Source: Citrobacter sp. wls619 (GTDB lineage Bacteria > Pseudomonadota > Gammaproteobacteria > Enterobacterales > Enterobacteriaceae). Taken from it: DNA of 64,000 bases. Positions 45,099 through 53,988 of this stretch are shown here, in pieces. Position 1 is the stretch's first letter. The number at the start of each line of letters is the position of its first letter. The notes under the pieces were generated by a model. The model had not been told where the DNA came from and ran no database searches. It worked only from the letters and a program-made list of their open reading frames with translations. The stretch is from the NCBI RefSeq assembly GCF_005281345.1, contig NZ_SZXJ01000095.1, positions 248,001-312,000 on the forward strand, given 5' to 3'. Both the position numbers and the translations under genes were made by a program.

Positions 45099-45563
45099 AT
45101 GGCGCGAACAACGGGAATGGTTATCACACTGCTGATGCTGGGCGGCTGCAACTCGCCGCAACAGCCCGCTGTGCCTGCGTCAAAACCAGCCACACCACCC
45201 GCACCTGAAGTGGTGCGCTATGATCGCTACCTGCTGATTAACACCCGCCCTAACGAAGCCCAGCGCAACCCGCTGCACCAAATCGTCAACATCAACCTGC
45301 CGCTAAACCTGAAGCTCACCGTTGGCGACGCCCTCGCCTGGTTGCTGAAACAGAGCGGCTACAGCCTGTGCGCCGATGACCATCCAACACAGTTTCTGGC
45401 AGGAAAACCGCTGCCGCTCTCGCAATACCGGCTCGGCCCGATGCGGCTGGAAGAGGCGCTAAAAACGCTGGCCGGGCCGGGTTGGCTGATGCAGACAGAT
45501 GTACTGAACCGCGAAGTCTGTTTTCACCTGAACACGCCGGGAACGGGAGACCATCATGCTTAA
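45099..45563 (+). CDS. PilL N-terminal-like ICE lipoprotein
   Basis: 154 residues from ATG 45099. Lipobox LLMLGGC puts the mature N-terminal cysteine at residue 17. The domain VVRYDRYLLINTRPNEAQRN, TVGDALAWLLKQSGYSLC and LGPMRLEEALKTLAGPGWLM matches PilL_N (secretin-related N0-like fold) in PFGI-1/SPI-7 elements. Likely in the outer membrane part of the transfer channel. Opens the conjugation operon; overlaps the next gene by 8 bases. Confidence 0.82.
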   Translation: MARTTGMVITLLMLGGCNSPQQPAVPASKPATPPAPEVVRYDRYLLINTRPNEAQRNPLHQIVNINLPLNLKLTVGDALAWLLKQSGYSLCADDHPTQFLAGKPLPLSQYRLGPMRLEEALKTLAGPGWLMQTDVLNREVCFHLNTPGTGDHHA

Positions 45564-46164
45564 ACGTCTGGCCTACCTGACTACCGGCGCAGCTCTCCTG
45601 CTCCTGGCGGCGGCGATGTTCTGGGGCTTCAACCGCCTGAATACCCTAGCGCTGGCGCAACAGCAGACACAACGCCAGATAACACAGTGGCGCGACCAGC
45701 CGCAGCCGGACAGCGATTACCACGAGCTGAAGGTTGCCGTAAAAAACATCACCGATCGCACGGAAGCCCTTGCCAGACAGCTTAACGATGCCACCAGCAC
45801 TCAGGCCGAACGACTTAACCCCATTAACGAACAGCTCAAAGAACTGAAGGGACAAATCCAGACCCTCAGCACCAGTTATCAACACCTGCAACAACAGACC
45901 GCCACGCGCAGCCGCGCAAAGGCAAAACGTCCCGTCACAACTCCGCTTTGGGCCGCAAAGGCCCCTTTTTCTCTTATCAGCAGCGAGTTCCGCGCCGGGC
46001 GGCAGTTCGCCGTCATCGCGCCATCCGGCTATCGCTCGCTCTCACAGCTTCAGCTTGTTGCCCCCGGCGACAGCGTGCAGGGCTGGCAACTGCTGCAACT
46101 GGAAGGCAGCCGCGCCACCTTCAGCAAGGGCGGCCACCAACTGACGCTGAACGCCGGAGGATAA
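45556..46164 (+). CDS. membrane-anchored coiled-coil ICE protein
   Basis: 202 residues: one N-terminal membrane helix (AYLTTGAALLLLAAAMFWGF), a long coiled coil (about 35-120, rich in Q, L, E) and a small C-terminal beta domain (FAVIAPSGYRSLSQLQLVAP, then GDSVQGWQLLQLEG) that looks like the tail of PilP/TraP-like periplasmic proteins. Family not certain. Probably spans the periplasm in the transfer apparatus. Confidence 0.7.
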   Translation: MLKRLAYLTTGAALLLLAAAMFWGFNRLNTLALAQQQTQRQITQWRDQPQPDSDYHELKVAVKNITDRTEALARQLNDATSTQAERLNPINEQLKELKGQIQTLSTSYQHLQQQTATRSRAKAKRPVTTPLWAAKAPFSLISSEFRAGRQFAVIAPSGYRSLSQLQLVAPGDSVQGWQLLQLEGSRATFSKGGHQLTLNAGG

Positions 46165-46170
46165 ACCGCA

Positions 46171-46821
46171 ATGCACAGATACCTGTTGCAGTTCCTTTTG
46201 CTACTGCCGCTGTATGCCAGCCCGCAGCAAACCCGTATTGAAGAACAGACCATTACCTACACGCAGGCGCAGCAGTGGGGATTAACCGACAGCGAATGGC
46301 AGCACTACCAGCAACTGCGTCAGGGCGAGCGCGGCATCTGGTCGCCGGGACTCGATCCCCTTACCACCCTTGGTGTGGAAACCAACAACGACACCGAACG
46401 CCAGCACTTCGCTGAGCTGCTGGCCCGTAAAGAGCATCAACGGGTGGAGAAAGAGCTGGCGTTCCAGCGTGCCTACGATCAGGCATGGAAGCGGCTTTAC
46501 CCGACGCTGACGCCCATTCGCAGCGTCGTCCAGCCACGTCTGGCGCTGTTCGTCAGTGAAAAATGCCCGGCCTGCGAGACGCTGGCGCAAAAGCTTATCA
46601 ACGACGACCGTCCGCTGGACATCTGGCTGGTCAATAGTCGTAACGACGATGCCAGCCTGCAACGCTGGGCGCAGCGCCAGCATATTGATATGCGCAAGGT
46701 CGAACGCGGGCAGATAACGCTTAATCACGATAACGGGCGCTGGCAACGCCTCGGCGGCGGAAAGCTGCCGCTATTGCTCGAACAACAGGGGGAGCAATGG
46801 CATCCCGTCTCTGCGCCCTGA
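46171..46821 (+). CDS. TIGR03759-type ICE protein with CPAC motif
   Basis: 216 residues. Short signal peptide (MHRYLLQFLLLLPLYAS), a helical middle with the repeated W-x-x-Y/x-x-L pattern (LTDSEWQHYQQLRQGERGIW typical of TIGR03759), and a C-terminal thioredoxin-like part with SEKCPACETLAQKL near residue 130. A periplasmic disulfide/assembly role is inferred. Overlaps the lytic transglycosylase gene by 25 bases. Confidence 0.85.
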   Translation: MHRYLLQFLLLLPLYASPQQTRIEEQTITYTQAQQWGLTDSEWQHYQQLRQGERGIWSPGLDPLTTLGVETNNDTERQHFAELLARKEHQRVEKELAFQRAYDQAWKRLYPTLTPIRSVVQPRLALFVSEKCPACETLAQKLINDDRPLDIWLVNSRNDDASLQRWAQRQHIDMRKVERGQITLNHDNGRWQRLGGGKLPLLLEQQGEQWHPVSAP

Positions 46822-47330
46822 TAGTCGCTCTGCTCATCAGCGCTCACGCCTGCGCCGTGCCGCCGTTGTATGCACAAATCGCCCGTCAACAGCAGATTCC
46901 GGCGGAACTGCTGTACGCGGTGGCCCGCGCTGAAAGCGGCATCCGTCTGGCACAGGGGCTACATCCGTGGCCGTGGACGCTGAATATTGCGGGAACTGGA
47001 TACCGTTATCCCAGCCGTTCTTCAGCCTGCCAGGCATTACTGGCCTTCGCCCGCACCCACAGCCTGAAGCGTATCGACGCCGGGCTGGGACAGGTTAACC
47101 TCGGCTGGAACGGGCAGTGGTTTCCCTCGCTGTGCGCCAGCTTCGATCCAGCGGACAATCTCACCGTCACCGCCCTGCTGCTGCGCCAGCACTACAACGC
47201 CTCTCCCGGAAGCTGGCTGGACGCTGCCGCCCACTACCACCATCCTGCCGGAGGCAAACCCGCCGCCGTTTACCGCCGGAAGATCAGCCAACAAATCCGG
47301 TTACTCTCAGCATCAGGGACGTCGCCATGA
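46797..47330 (+). CDS. lytic transglycosylase, SLT domain
   Basis: 177 residues with signal peptide MASRLCALIVALLISAHACA. SLT/lysozyme-like core: PAELLYAVARAESGIRLAQG, catalytic glutamate in RAESG; then GLGQVNLGWNGQWF and YNASPGSWLDAAAHYHHPA. It opens peptidoglycan locally for the conjugation channel. Embedded by overlaps on both sides (25 and 4 bases), so part of one operon. Confidence 0.9.
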   Translation: MASRLCALIVALLISAHACAVPPLYAQIARQQQIPAELLYAVARAESGIRLAQGLHPWPWTLNIAGTGYRYPSRSSACQALLAFARTHSLKRIDAGLGQVNLGWNGQWFPSLCASFDPADNLTVTALLLRQHYNASPGSWLDAAAHYHHPAGGKPAAVYRRKISQQIRLLSASGTSP

Positions 47331-47734
47331 AACACCTTATTCCAGCCATGCTGCTGTTTACTGCCGCCGCGATTGCCGGACCTGCCGTTCCCATGCAGGC
47401 GCTGGATGAGGCCAGGTTACTGCCGGTCATCACTCACAATCTGCATCCCGGTCAGCAACCGCGTCTGGCGCTCAACCTGCCGGGAATGACGCCGCTGTTT
47501 TTAATCGGCGACGATCCACAGTCCACAGAATGGCTGCGCCAGCACCGGGACGCATTAAAAACCCTGCACGCCACCGGGCTGGTCGTGAACGTTGCCACAC
47601 TGGCGCGGTTGAATGCCCTGCGGACCATCGCTCCAGCGTTAACGCTGCTGCCCGTCAGCGCCGACGATATGGCAAAACACCTGCCCATCACCGCGTATCC
47701 GGTGCTAATCACCGACAAGGGGCTGGCACAGTGA
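47327..47734 (+). CDS. TIGR03765/PFL_4695-type ICE protein
   Basis: 135 residues from ATG 47327, overlapping the previous stop (ATGA). Signal peptide MKHLIPAMLLFTAAAIA; the motif GMTPLFLIGDDPQSTEWLRQ and LTLLPVSADDMAKHLPITAY, ending LITDKGLAQ, fits the family. Periplasmic partner of the coupling protein region; function unknown. The stop overlaps the GTG start of traD. Confidence 0.82.
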   Translation: MKHLIPAMLLFTAAAIAGPAVPMQALDEARLLPVITHNLHPGQQPRLALNLPGMTPLFLIGDDPQSTEWLRQHRDALKTLHATGLVVNVATLARLNALRTIAPALTLLPVSADDMAKHLPITAYPVLITDKGLAQ

Positions 47735-49764
47735 GGCTCGATTTTATCCTGCGCCCGGCGGTGGAGCTTTACAGCGCCAGCTCGGCCCTGCTGGCGGCAG
47801 TATGGTGTGTTATCGCACCGCAGACGTTCCTGCTTACTCCCCTTTCTGGATGGCTGCTAGCGCTGGCATTGCTTTCACTGTCTGCCCTGCGGCTAAAACA
47901 GGGAGTGCGCATCCTGCGCTTTCGCCGCCGCGTGCGTCATCTGCCACTCTGGACGCTCTCCTCCAGCCGCATCCCATTATTGCCCGACGCCCTGTTTCTC
48001 GGGCGCGGCTTTCGCTGGCTGCCCACGCATACCCAGCGGCTGTATCTGTGCCGTCTGCCACAATGTGAACACTGGCTGCGCACGGACCGTCCTTCCGCCA
48101 GCGGCGGCGATCCGTTGCTTCATGGGGTAGAACTGTGCGAAGGCCGCGTCACGCTGCCGCTGCGTGACCGACCGGGGCATACGCTGGTCCTCGGCACCAC
48201 CCGCGTCGGTAAAACCCGGCTGGCGGAACTGCTGATTGCCCAGGATATCCGCCGTGGCGACACGGTGATTGTTTTTGATCCCAAGGGTGACGCTGACCTG
48301 CTGCGGCGCGTCTGGGCGGAAGCACATCGCGCCGGGCGAGAAAGCGTCTTCTGGCTGTTCCATCTCGGCTGGCCGGAGATCTCTGCCCGCTACAATGCCG
48401 TCGGACGTTTTGGCCGCATCTCGGAAGTTGCCAGCCGCATCGCCGGGCAGCTCTCCACCGAGGGCAACTCCGCCGCCTTCCGCGAGTTTGCGTGGCGCTT
48501 CGTCAACATCATCACCCGCGCCCTGGTGGCGCTGGGCCGGCGCCCAGATTACGCCCGCATCGCCCGCCACGTCATCAATATCGACAAATTGTTTATCGAC
48601 TACGCCCGCGTCTTCCTGCCTGGCCACGACCGACAGGCATGGGATAACGTGGTACGGATTGCCGGTGGCATCACTGAGAAAAACACGCCGCGTAACCTTC
48701 AGGGACGGGACAGCTACGTTGTCGCGCTGGAGCAGTACCTTTCCACCACCCGCCTGCATGACCCGATCCTCGACGGCCTACGTTCTGCCGTGCGCTACGA
48801 CAAAACCTATTTCGATAAAATCGTCGCTTCGCTGTTGCCGCTACTGGAAAAACTGACCACCGGGAAAATCGCCCAACTGCTGGCCCCGGACTACGGCAAC
48901 CTCAACGACCCGCGTCCGGTATTCGACTGGCAACAGGCGATTCGCCAGCGGGCGATTGTCTATGTCGGGCTGGATGCGCTATCCGATGCGGAGATTGCCG
49001 CCGCCGTCGGTAACTCGATGTTCGCCGATCTGGTCAGCGTCGCCGGGCATATCTACAAGCACGGCGTGATGGACGGTCTGCCGCAGGCGGAAGAAAAAGC
49101 GGCCATTAACCTGCACTGCGATGAGTTCAGCGAACTGATGGGCGATGAATTTATTCCGCTGATCAACAAAGGCGGCGGCGCAGGCGTGCAGGTCACGGCC
49201 TACACCCAGACGCTCTCCGATATCGAAGCCCGCATCGGCGATCGCGCCAAGGCGGGCCAGGTAGTCGGCAACTTCAACAGCCTGATCATGATGCGGGTAC
49301 GGGAGACCGCCACCGCCGAACTGCTGACCAAACAACTGCCGCAGGTAGACATGCTCAGTAACAGCGTCAGTTCCGGCGTCACCGACAGCGCCGACGCTCA
49401 GGGCAATATCGGGTTTTCCAGCAACACCCAGGATCGGGTGAGTAGCGTACAGGTGCCGTTACTGGAACCTGCCTCGCTGGTCCAGCTCCCCAAGGGTCAG
49501 GCATTTGCTCTGCTGGAAGGCGGCCAGCTCTGGAAATTACGTATCCCGTTACCAGACGCAGCACACGATCCGCTGATGCCGGAAAACATCGCGCAAATCG
49601 CCCGCTATATGGAAAAACAGTACGACAGTGCTCCCGTATGGTGGAACCGCCCGGAGACAGTTGTAACGGCGAAAAACGACCCTATTTTATGGCTGAACGA
49701 CAGCGAAACCACGGAGAACCAAACCGATGATACCCCGGACACACCGCCAGCTCGTGAGCGTTGA
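47731..49764 (+). CDS. traD: TraD-type conjugative coupling ATPase
   Basis: 677 residues from GTG 47731 (GTGA overlap with the previous stop). Two N-terminal membrane helices, then the VirD4/TraD motor: Walker A GTTRVGKTRLAELLIA near residue 155, DTVIVFDPKGDADLL near 180, and the Walker B/sensor stretch NLHCDEFSELMGDEFIPLIN near 465. It carries the relaxosome-bound DNA to the mating pore. SXT/TOL-type short subfamily. Confidence 0.93.
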   Translation: MRLDFILRPAVELYSASSALLAAVWCVIAPQTFLLTPLSGWLLALALLSLSALRLKQGVRILRFRRRVRHLPLWTLSSSRIPLLPDALFLGRGFRWLPTHTQRLYLCRLPQCEHWLRTDRPSASGGDPLLHGVELCEGRVTLPLRDRPGHTLVLGTTRVGKTRLAELLIAQDIRRGDTVIVFDPKGDADLLRRVWAEAHRAGRESVFWLFHLGWPEISARYNAVGRFGRISEVASRIAGQLSTEGNSAAFREFAWRFVNIITRALVALGRRPDYARIARHVINIDKLFIDYARVFLPGHDRQAWDNVVRIAGGITEKNTPRNLQGRDSYVVALEQYLSTTRLHDPILDGLRSAVRYDKTYFDKIVASLLPLLEKLTTGKIAQLLAPDYGNLNDPRPVFDWQQAIRQRAIVYVGLDALSDAEIAAAVGNSMFADLVSVAGHIYKHGVMDGLPQAEEKAAINLHCDEFSELMGDEFIPLINKGGGAGVQVTAYTQTLSDIEARIGDRAKAGQVVGNFNSLIMMRVRETATAELLTKQLPQVDMLSNSVSSGVTDSADAQGNIGFSSNTQDRVSSVQVPLLEPASLVQLPKGQAFALLEGGQLWKLRIPLPDAAHDPLMPENIAQIARYMEKQYDSAPVWWNRPETVVTAKNDPILWLNDSETTENQTDDTPDTPPARER

Positions 49765-49993
49765 AGTGATGTGGCCTGCGCAAACGCTGCCCCTTCCCCT
49801 GCAACAGGCGGTGGAAGCGCTGACGCAGGGAGAGACACCCGACCAGATTATCGCTCGCATGAATTTACAGGGCTTTCAGGCATGGCGCGAAGCTACATCA
49901 CCGCAGGATGAACACGATATTTTTCAGGTACGACTGGATGAGGCTCACGAGGCGCGATTCCTCTGTCGCTACGTTACGCTGCCGCTGCACTGA
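49727..49993 (+). CDS. small ICE protein between traD and TIGR03747 gene
   Basis: 88 residues (MIPRTHRQLVSVEVMWPAQT) starting inside the traD 3' end (38-base overlap) and ending on the ATG of the next gene (TGATG). No signal peptide, no recognised domain. Conserved position in these elements but no known role. Confidence 0.65.
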   Translation: MIPRTHRQLVSVEVMWPAQTLPLPLQQAVEALTQGETPDQIIARMNLQGFQAWREATSPQDEHDIFQVRLDEAHEARFLCRYVTLPLH

Positions 49994-50676
49994 TGCCCGA
50001 GCATGTTCCGTCAGGACCAGTACGCCGTCCTGGACTGCTCGGCTGGATTGCATTGTTACCCGGCGTGCTGGCTGGCTTTTGCCTCGGCGCATGGATGCTG
50101 GCAATAGCGCTGGAGTGGCTGGGCGATGCGTTTTTCTGGCGGAATACCTGCGCCAGCCACAGTGAACAGGTATTACAAGCGACATGGCATTGGTGGCGGA
50201 GTTCTGCTGGCGCACCGGTGTGGTTAGTAGAAAATCTGGCCCTTATCAGCGATACGTTGCAACAAGGGAGCGCGGCGCTTATTGCTTCCCTTAATGGTCA
50301 AAGCGGATTGTTCTGGACAGAGGCGGTCACTACGGTAATCCGCTGCGCGTTACTGTCTGCGAGTAACGTCACCCTAACCTTTTTGCTGCGGCTGGCGATT
50401 TTGTTGCAGGCTCTGCCGCTGTTTGCGCTCACCATTACCATTGGCCTTATCGACGGGCTGGTAAGACGCGACTTACGGCGGTTCGGCGCAGGCCATGAGT
50501 CCGGTTTTGTGTATCACCATGCCAGACGTATGATTTCATCCAGCTTGATAGCGACGGGACTGGTGTGGCTGGCGGTGCCGATTTTTCTTGTACCAGAGTA
50601 TATATTTATACCAGCGGCAGCAGGGATTGGGCTGACAGTATCCATGACCGGCGGATCTTTCAAAAAATACGTTTGA
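49993..50676 (+). CDS. TIGR03747-type ICE membrane protein
   Basis: 227 residues with about five membrane helices (for example GLLGWIALLPGVLAGFCLGA, LLRLAILLQALPLFALTITI). The conserved end RRDLRRFGAGHESGFVYHHA, then GSFKKYV, is the family signature. It starts on the last base of the preceding stop. Its last 70 residues are echoed in decayed form at 52600-52836, beyond the abiE genes. Confidence 0.88.
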   Translation: MPEHVPSGPVRRPGLLGWIALLPGVLAGFCLGAWMLAIALEWLGDAFFWRNTCASHSEQVLQATWHWWRSSAGAPVWLVENLALISDTLQQGSAALIASLNGQSGLFWTEAVTTVIRCALLSASNVTLTFLLRLAILLQALPLFALTITIGLIDGLVRRDLRRFGAGHESGFVYHHARRMISSSLIATGLVWLAVPIFLVPEYIFIPAAAGIGLTVSMTGGSFKKYV

Positions 50677-50782
50677 TGTCATCATTTCCAGCCCAACTGA
50701 TACAACTCTCGCTGGCAATGTTTATGCTGCGACAAACACCGTACATTGACTTTTCACTCACTAAATAGTTTACTTTTTTTAT

Positions 50783-50809
50783 TATAGTTACACTCTGAGT
50801 GAATCTATG
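50783..50809. promoter_or_regulatory. AbiE operator-like palindrome, upstream copy
   Basis: TATAGTTACAC, five bases, GTGAATCTATG, ending in the abiEi ATG. An imperfect dyad identical in left arm and spacing to the copy at 52505. AbiEi antitoxins bind inverted repeats before their own genes. Confidence 0.65.
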
Positions 50810-51580
50810 ACATCAAAATTAAACTGGCTGTTGCAAAACACCTCTCCGGGAAGCCTGGTTTTACAATCGTGGCTGACCCGGAACAACATATCGCCTTCTC
50901 TGGCCTTTAAATACGCGCAAAATGGCTGGTTAATAAAACTACGGGCTGGCGTTTATGCGCGCGCAGGACGAGAATCAGACTGGAGTGATGCGCTATGGTG
51001 TCTGCAAAGCCAGCTTGAAGCGCCGGTACATCTGGCCGGACTGAGCAGTCTCTCTTGGCAGGGCCGCTCCCATTACCTACAACTTAAGCAGAATCAATGC
51101 TGGCTTAGCGTTGAAAACAAAGCGATATTGCCCAAATGGTTTAAAGAATTTCCCGGCGTTGAGTGGCTGATGGTATCAGCTCTGAAGCTTCCTCAACTGG
51201 ACGAGAAGTACCGAACCGAGCTTGAGGTTAAAGGGAAAAAAATAACCGCCAGCGTACCAGAACTGGCAACCTATGAGCTGTTAAGCGCAGTCCCTCAGGA
51301 AATCTCATTTGAGCACGCTGCCGAGCTTTTTCAGGGGCTGGTCAATCTCAACCCACGTAAAGTGGAGAAGCTGCTTACGCTCAGCCAGTCCGTACAAACC
51401 AAGCGCCTGTATCTGTTTTTCGCCAGTTTCTATGAACATGCATGGTTCAAACGCGTGGATACCAGCAAAATCGACCTAGGATCGGGCAACCGACAAGTCG
51501 TTGTAAATGGCAAGTTGAACACGCAATACCAGATAACTGTGCCCGAAAATTTTACTAAGAAGGGAATAAGCCATGGATAA
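50807..51580 (+). CDS. abiEi: AbiEi antitoxin/autorepressor (type IV toxin-antitoxin)
   Basis: 257 residues. N-terminal winged helix (LVLQSWLTRNNISPSLAFKY, then AQNGWLIKLRAGVYARAG) and the C-terminal AbiEi_3-type domain. It represses its own operon and counters AbiEii without direct contact. It overlaps abiEii by 8 bases. The ATG lies within the palindrome at 50783-50809, giving tight autoregulation. Confidence 0.88.
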   Translation: MTSKLNWLLQNTSPGSLVLQSWLTRNNISPSLAFKYAQNGWLIKLRAGVYARAGRESDWSDALWCLQSQLEAPVHLAGLSSLSWQGRSHYLQLKQNQCWLSVENKAILPKWFKEFPGVEWLMVSALKLPQLDEKYRTELEVKGKKITASVPELATYELLSAVPQEISFEHAAELFQGLVNLNPRKVEKLLTLSQSVQTKRLYLFFASFYEHAWFKRVDTSKIDLGSGNRQVVVNGKLNTQYQITVPENFTKKGISHG

Positions 51581-52490
51581 AACCTCCCCTTACTACCGCC
51601 AGGTCACCCTGCTGGTGCGAGCATTACCCTATGTCGCTAACGAGCCCTGTTTTGCGCTGAAAGGCGGAACGGCGATCAACTTATTTATCCGTGATTTTCC
51701 CCGCTTGTCCGTTGATATCGATCTGGCCTACATCCCGCTGGAAAGCAGAGAGGTCGCGTTGCCCAACGTGCGAGAAGCGCTCACCCGTATCGCCGCTGAA
51801 CTGGAAGCTCAAGCCGGGATCCGTGCAGTGCTGCAAACCCATAATCCCGATGAGATGCGCATCATTGTCACCACTGACGACGCGCAAATTAAAATTGAAG
51901 TCTCGCCAGTTGCCCGGGGAACGTTGTATCCACCACAAGAACGCGACGTCGTCGAAGCCGTGGAGGAGGAATTTGGCTTTGCCGCGATCCCAGTGGTCTC
52001 ACTGCCCGATTTATACGGTGGCAAGCTATGTGCTGCGTTAGATCGCCAGCATCCCAGAGATTTTTACGACGTCAAAATGCTCCTTGATACACAAGGAATC
52101 GACCGCGCTATTTTCAATGGTTTTATCGCTTACTTGCTCAGCCATAATCGCCCCTTGTCCGAAGTGCTTAGCCCACGCTGGAAGGATATTACTGAACCCT
52201 TTCAAAATGAATTCAGCGGTATGACTTTTGAGGAGGTATCACTGGAAGAGCTAAGAGAGGTCCCGGAAAGAATGCTCAGCGCGTTGAAAGCGCATTTCAC
52301 TCAACAAGATTTCGACTTCCTGATGTCATTTAAACGCGGAGAGCCTGACTGGAATTTAGCACCAGAGCCCCACATTCAGAATTTGCCAGCCGTTCAATGG
52401 AAGCTGCGCAATATTGGCCGGATGTCAGAGGAAAAGCGCGCGCTGTCACTGGAGAAACTGGAAAAGGTCATGACAGAATGGCTAAGTTAG
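51573..52490 (+). CDS. abiEii: AbiEii toxin, nucleotidyltransferase
   Basis: 305 residues of the DUF1814 nucleotidyltransferase family. Motif KGGTAINLFIRDFPRLSVDI-D-L-A-Y near residues 28-52 gives the G-G-T and D-x-D metal site; KIEVSPVARGTL and VVSLPDLYGGKLCAALDRQH-P-R-D-F-Y-D near 145-170 are the other two conserved motifs. Related MenT/AbiEii toxins block growth by modifying tRNA with nucleotides. It aborts phage infection by halting growth. Confidence 0.9.
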   Translation: MDKTSPYYRQVTLLVRALPYVANEPCFALKGGTAINLFIRDFPRLSVDIDLAYIPLESREVALPNVREALTRIAAELEAQAGIRAVLQTHNPDEMRIIVTTDDAQIKIEVSPVARGTLYPPQERDVVEAVEEEFGFAAIPVVSLPDLYGGKLCAALDRQHPRDFYDVKMLLDTQGIDRAIFNGFIAYLLSHNRPLSEVLSPRWKDITEPFQNEFSGMTFEEVSLEELREVPERMLSALKAHFTQQDFDFLMSFKRGEPDWNLAPEPHIQNLPAVQWKLRNIGRMSEEKRALSLEKLEKVMTEWLS

Positions 52491-52504
52491 TTTATTAAAT
52501 TCAG

Positions 52505-52531
52505 TATAGTTACACCAATAGTGAAACTATA
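52505..52531. promoter_or_regulatory. AbiE operator-like palindrome, downstream copy
   Basis: TATAGTTACAC, five bases, GTGAAACTATA, a near-perfect dyad 14 bases after the abiEii stop. Together with 50783-50809 it brackets the module. Confidence 0.65.
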
Positions 52532-52599
52532 GCATTTTTTATAAACTAGCAAAGCCGTATCGGGATCCATTGCCTCCAGCACTTAAAACCAGGATTGCT

Positions 52600-52836
52600 A
52601 TTGACCTCGCAGGAGATCTGGTTTGCCAGAACCTGCGGCGCTTTGGCACAGACCATTAGTCCGGGTTGGTTTATCACCATACCAAGCATATGCTCAGCTC
52701 CAGCCTGGCTGGCAACGGGATTGGTATGGTTGTCAGTGCCAGTCTTTCTCGTCCCAGGGTATGTTTTGATGCTGAGGCCGACGGGAATTGGGCTTGCGTT
52801 ATCTGTGTCGCGTGGGGCTTTCAAAAATATATATGA
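52600..52836 (+). pseudogene. decayed 3' copy of the TIGR03747-type gene
   Basis: Aligns codon by codon with the end of the gene at 49993-50676: NLRRFG (for DLRRFG), an in-frame TAG, SGLVYHH (for SGFVYHH), SSSL (SSSL), then after a 1-base frame change TGLVWLSVPVFLVPGYV and GIGLALSVSRGAFKNIY for the original's GSFKKYV, ending TGA. About 60-65% identical DNA. Too diverged for a recent tandem duplication; it looks like the original gene end displaced by abiE entry. Confidence 0.75.
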
Positions 52837-52868
52837 TCGCCCCTTCAACGGTGAATTATTCAGATGAA

Positions 52869-53531
52869 TTATTCAGATGAATTATCAGATTGAGTCTGTA
52901 GTATGTCGTTTAATAACTTGCATTCTTTAGGTCGTGGTATCAAATTTGCGAAAGCAATAAAAAATAGAAACATCATCGCAGCAACCAGATATAGGACTAA
53001 ATGTCCCCAAACAGGAATTTGTTCATGCCTGTAAATGGATAACACTATTAATAGAACAGCAGACAACAGAAACTGGAACGAGAACCAACCATACACACTG
53101 TTCTCAAACCAGTAAGATGCTCCTTTCTCAAATATAAGAACCTTGTCTTTGATTAACAAAAACGAACGGAATTTTTTAAAAAAATCGCCTGAGATTAAAT
53201 GACTATTACTCTCCAGCAATCGCCAGATAATTCGTTGCCTTGCGACATCAGAAATACCTGTTATGCGATAACCAATTATTCTCTTAATGTCATTTTTTAT
53301 GCAAACATTAACTTCATCAGGAAGCTCATGGCTATCAAGAAGTCTCTGTAATTCATTTAACTTAGAGTTTCTGACCTCATTAACGAATCCAATAATCCCT
53401 CGAATTTTCCAGATAACCAGCGCCAATGGCCCGGCAATAAAAATAAATAGTAGAATTTGCTTTACCTGCAATGCCCCACTTGAAACTGCTGCGGTAAGCC
53501 ATCCATTCACGATATCGAGTATTTTATCCAT
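52869..53531 (-). CDS. hypothetical membrane protein, cargo-like, opposite strand
   Basis: 220 residues from ATG 53531, with GGGAACAGG upstream; longer in-frame starts lack a site. Hydrophobic segments at about 23-45, 150-172 and 178-200; the middle is basic and helical (VRNSKLNELQRLLDSHELPD). AT-rich and antisense to the conjugation genes around it, so acquired separately. No family recognised. Its 3' end holds a tandem 13-mer (GAATTATTCAGAT). Membrane-perturbing effector or superinfection protein is possible but only a guess. Confidence 0.6.
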   Translation of the reverse strand: MDKILDIVNGWLTAAVSSGALQVKQILLFIFIAGPLALVIWKIRGIIGFVNEVRNSKLNELQRLLDSHELPDEVNVCIKNDIKRIIGYRITGISDVARQRIIWRLLESNSHLISGDFFKKFRSFLLIKDKVLIFEKGASYWFENSVYGWFSFQFLLSAVLLIVLSIYRHEQIPVWGHLVLYLVAAMMFLFFIAFANLIPRPKECKLLNDILQTQSDNSSE

Positions 53532-53676
53532 AACCTGTTCCCCAAAAAATGAAATCGTATATGAGGATAAAACAGCGTTACATAAACTTGGTAATCGAAT
53601 TTTCAATTTCTGGCTGAAATCTTCTTGCAGATCGTTGCATGGTACTCAATAAACCAGAACTGAAGAAAAGCCGTTT

Positions 53677-53988
53677 ATGCGAACCATCACGACAATTGTC
53701 ATAAGCCTGTTTATAACGAAATCCGCTCTCGCAGCCCCCCTCACCGAGCGCGAAGAGCTAACCCTGTCCCTCAGCCAGCTTAGCCAAATCGAAGCCTCGC
53801 TCCACCGCGCCCAACAAAGCGCCAGAACCGATATCAACGAGCGCTATTACTTTGACTATCCGCGTATCCACGGCGATATCACCACCCTGCGCAGCGGGAT
53901 AGAACATTACCTCACGCCAGCTCGCGCCCAACCGCGAAATACGGCGACGCTCGTCGGGCAATACCGTGAGGAGAAAACCACGCCATGA
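53677..53988 (+). CDS. RAQPRD family ICE protein
   Basis: 103 residues with signal peptide ending SALAAPL. The family name motif appears as RAQPRNTATLVGQY near the C terminus. Periplasmic, unknown function; always precedes TIGR03758 in these elements. Overlaps the next gene by 4 bases. Confidence 0.88.
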   Translation: MRTITTIVISLFITKSALAAPLTEREELTLSLSQLSQIEASLHRAQQSARTDINERYYFDYPRIHGDITTLRSGIEHYLTPARAQPRNTATLVGQYREEKTTP

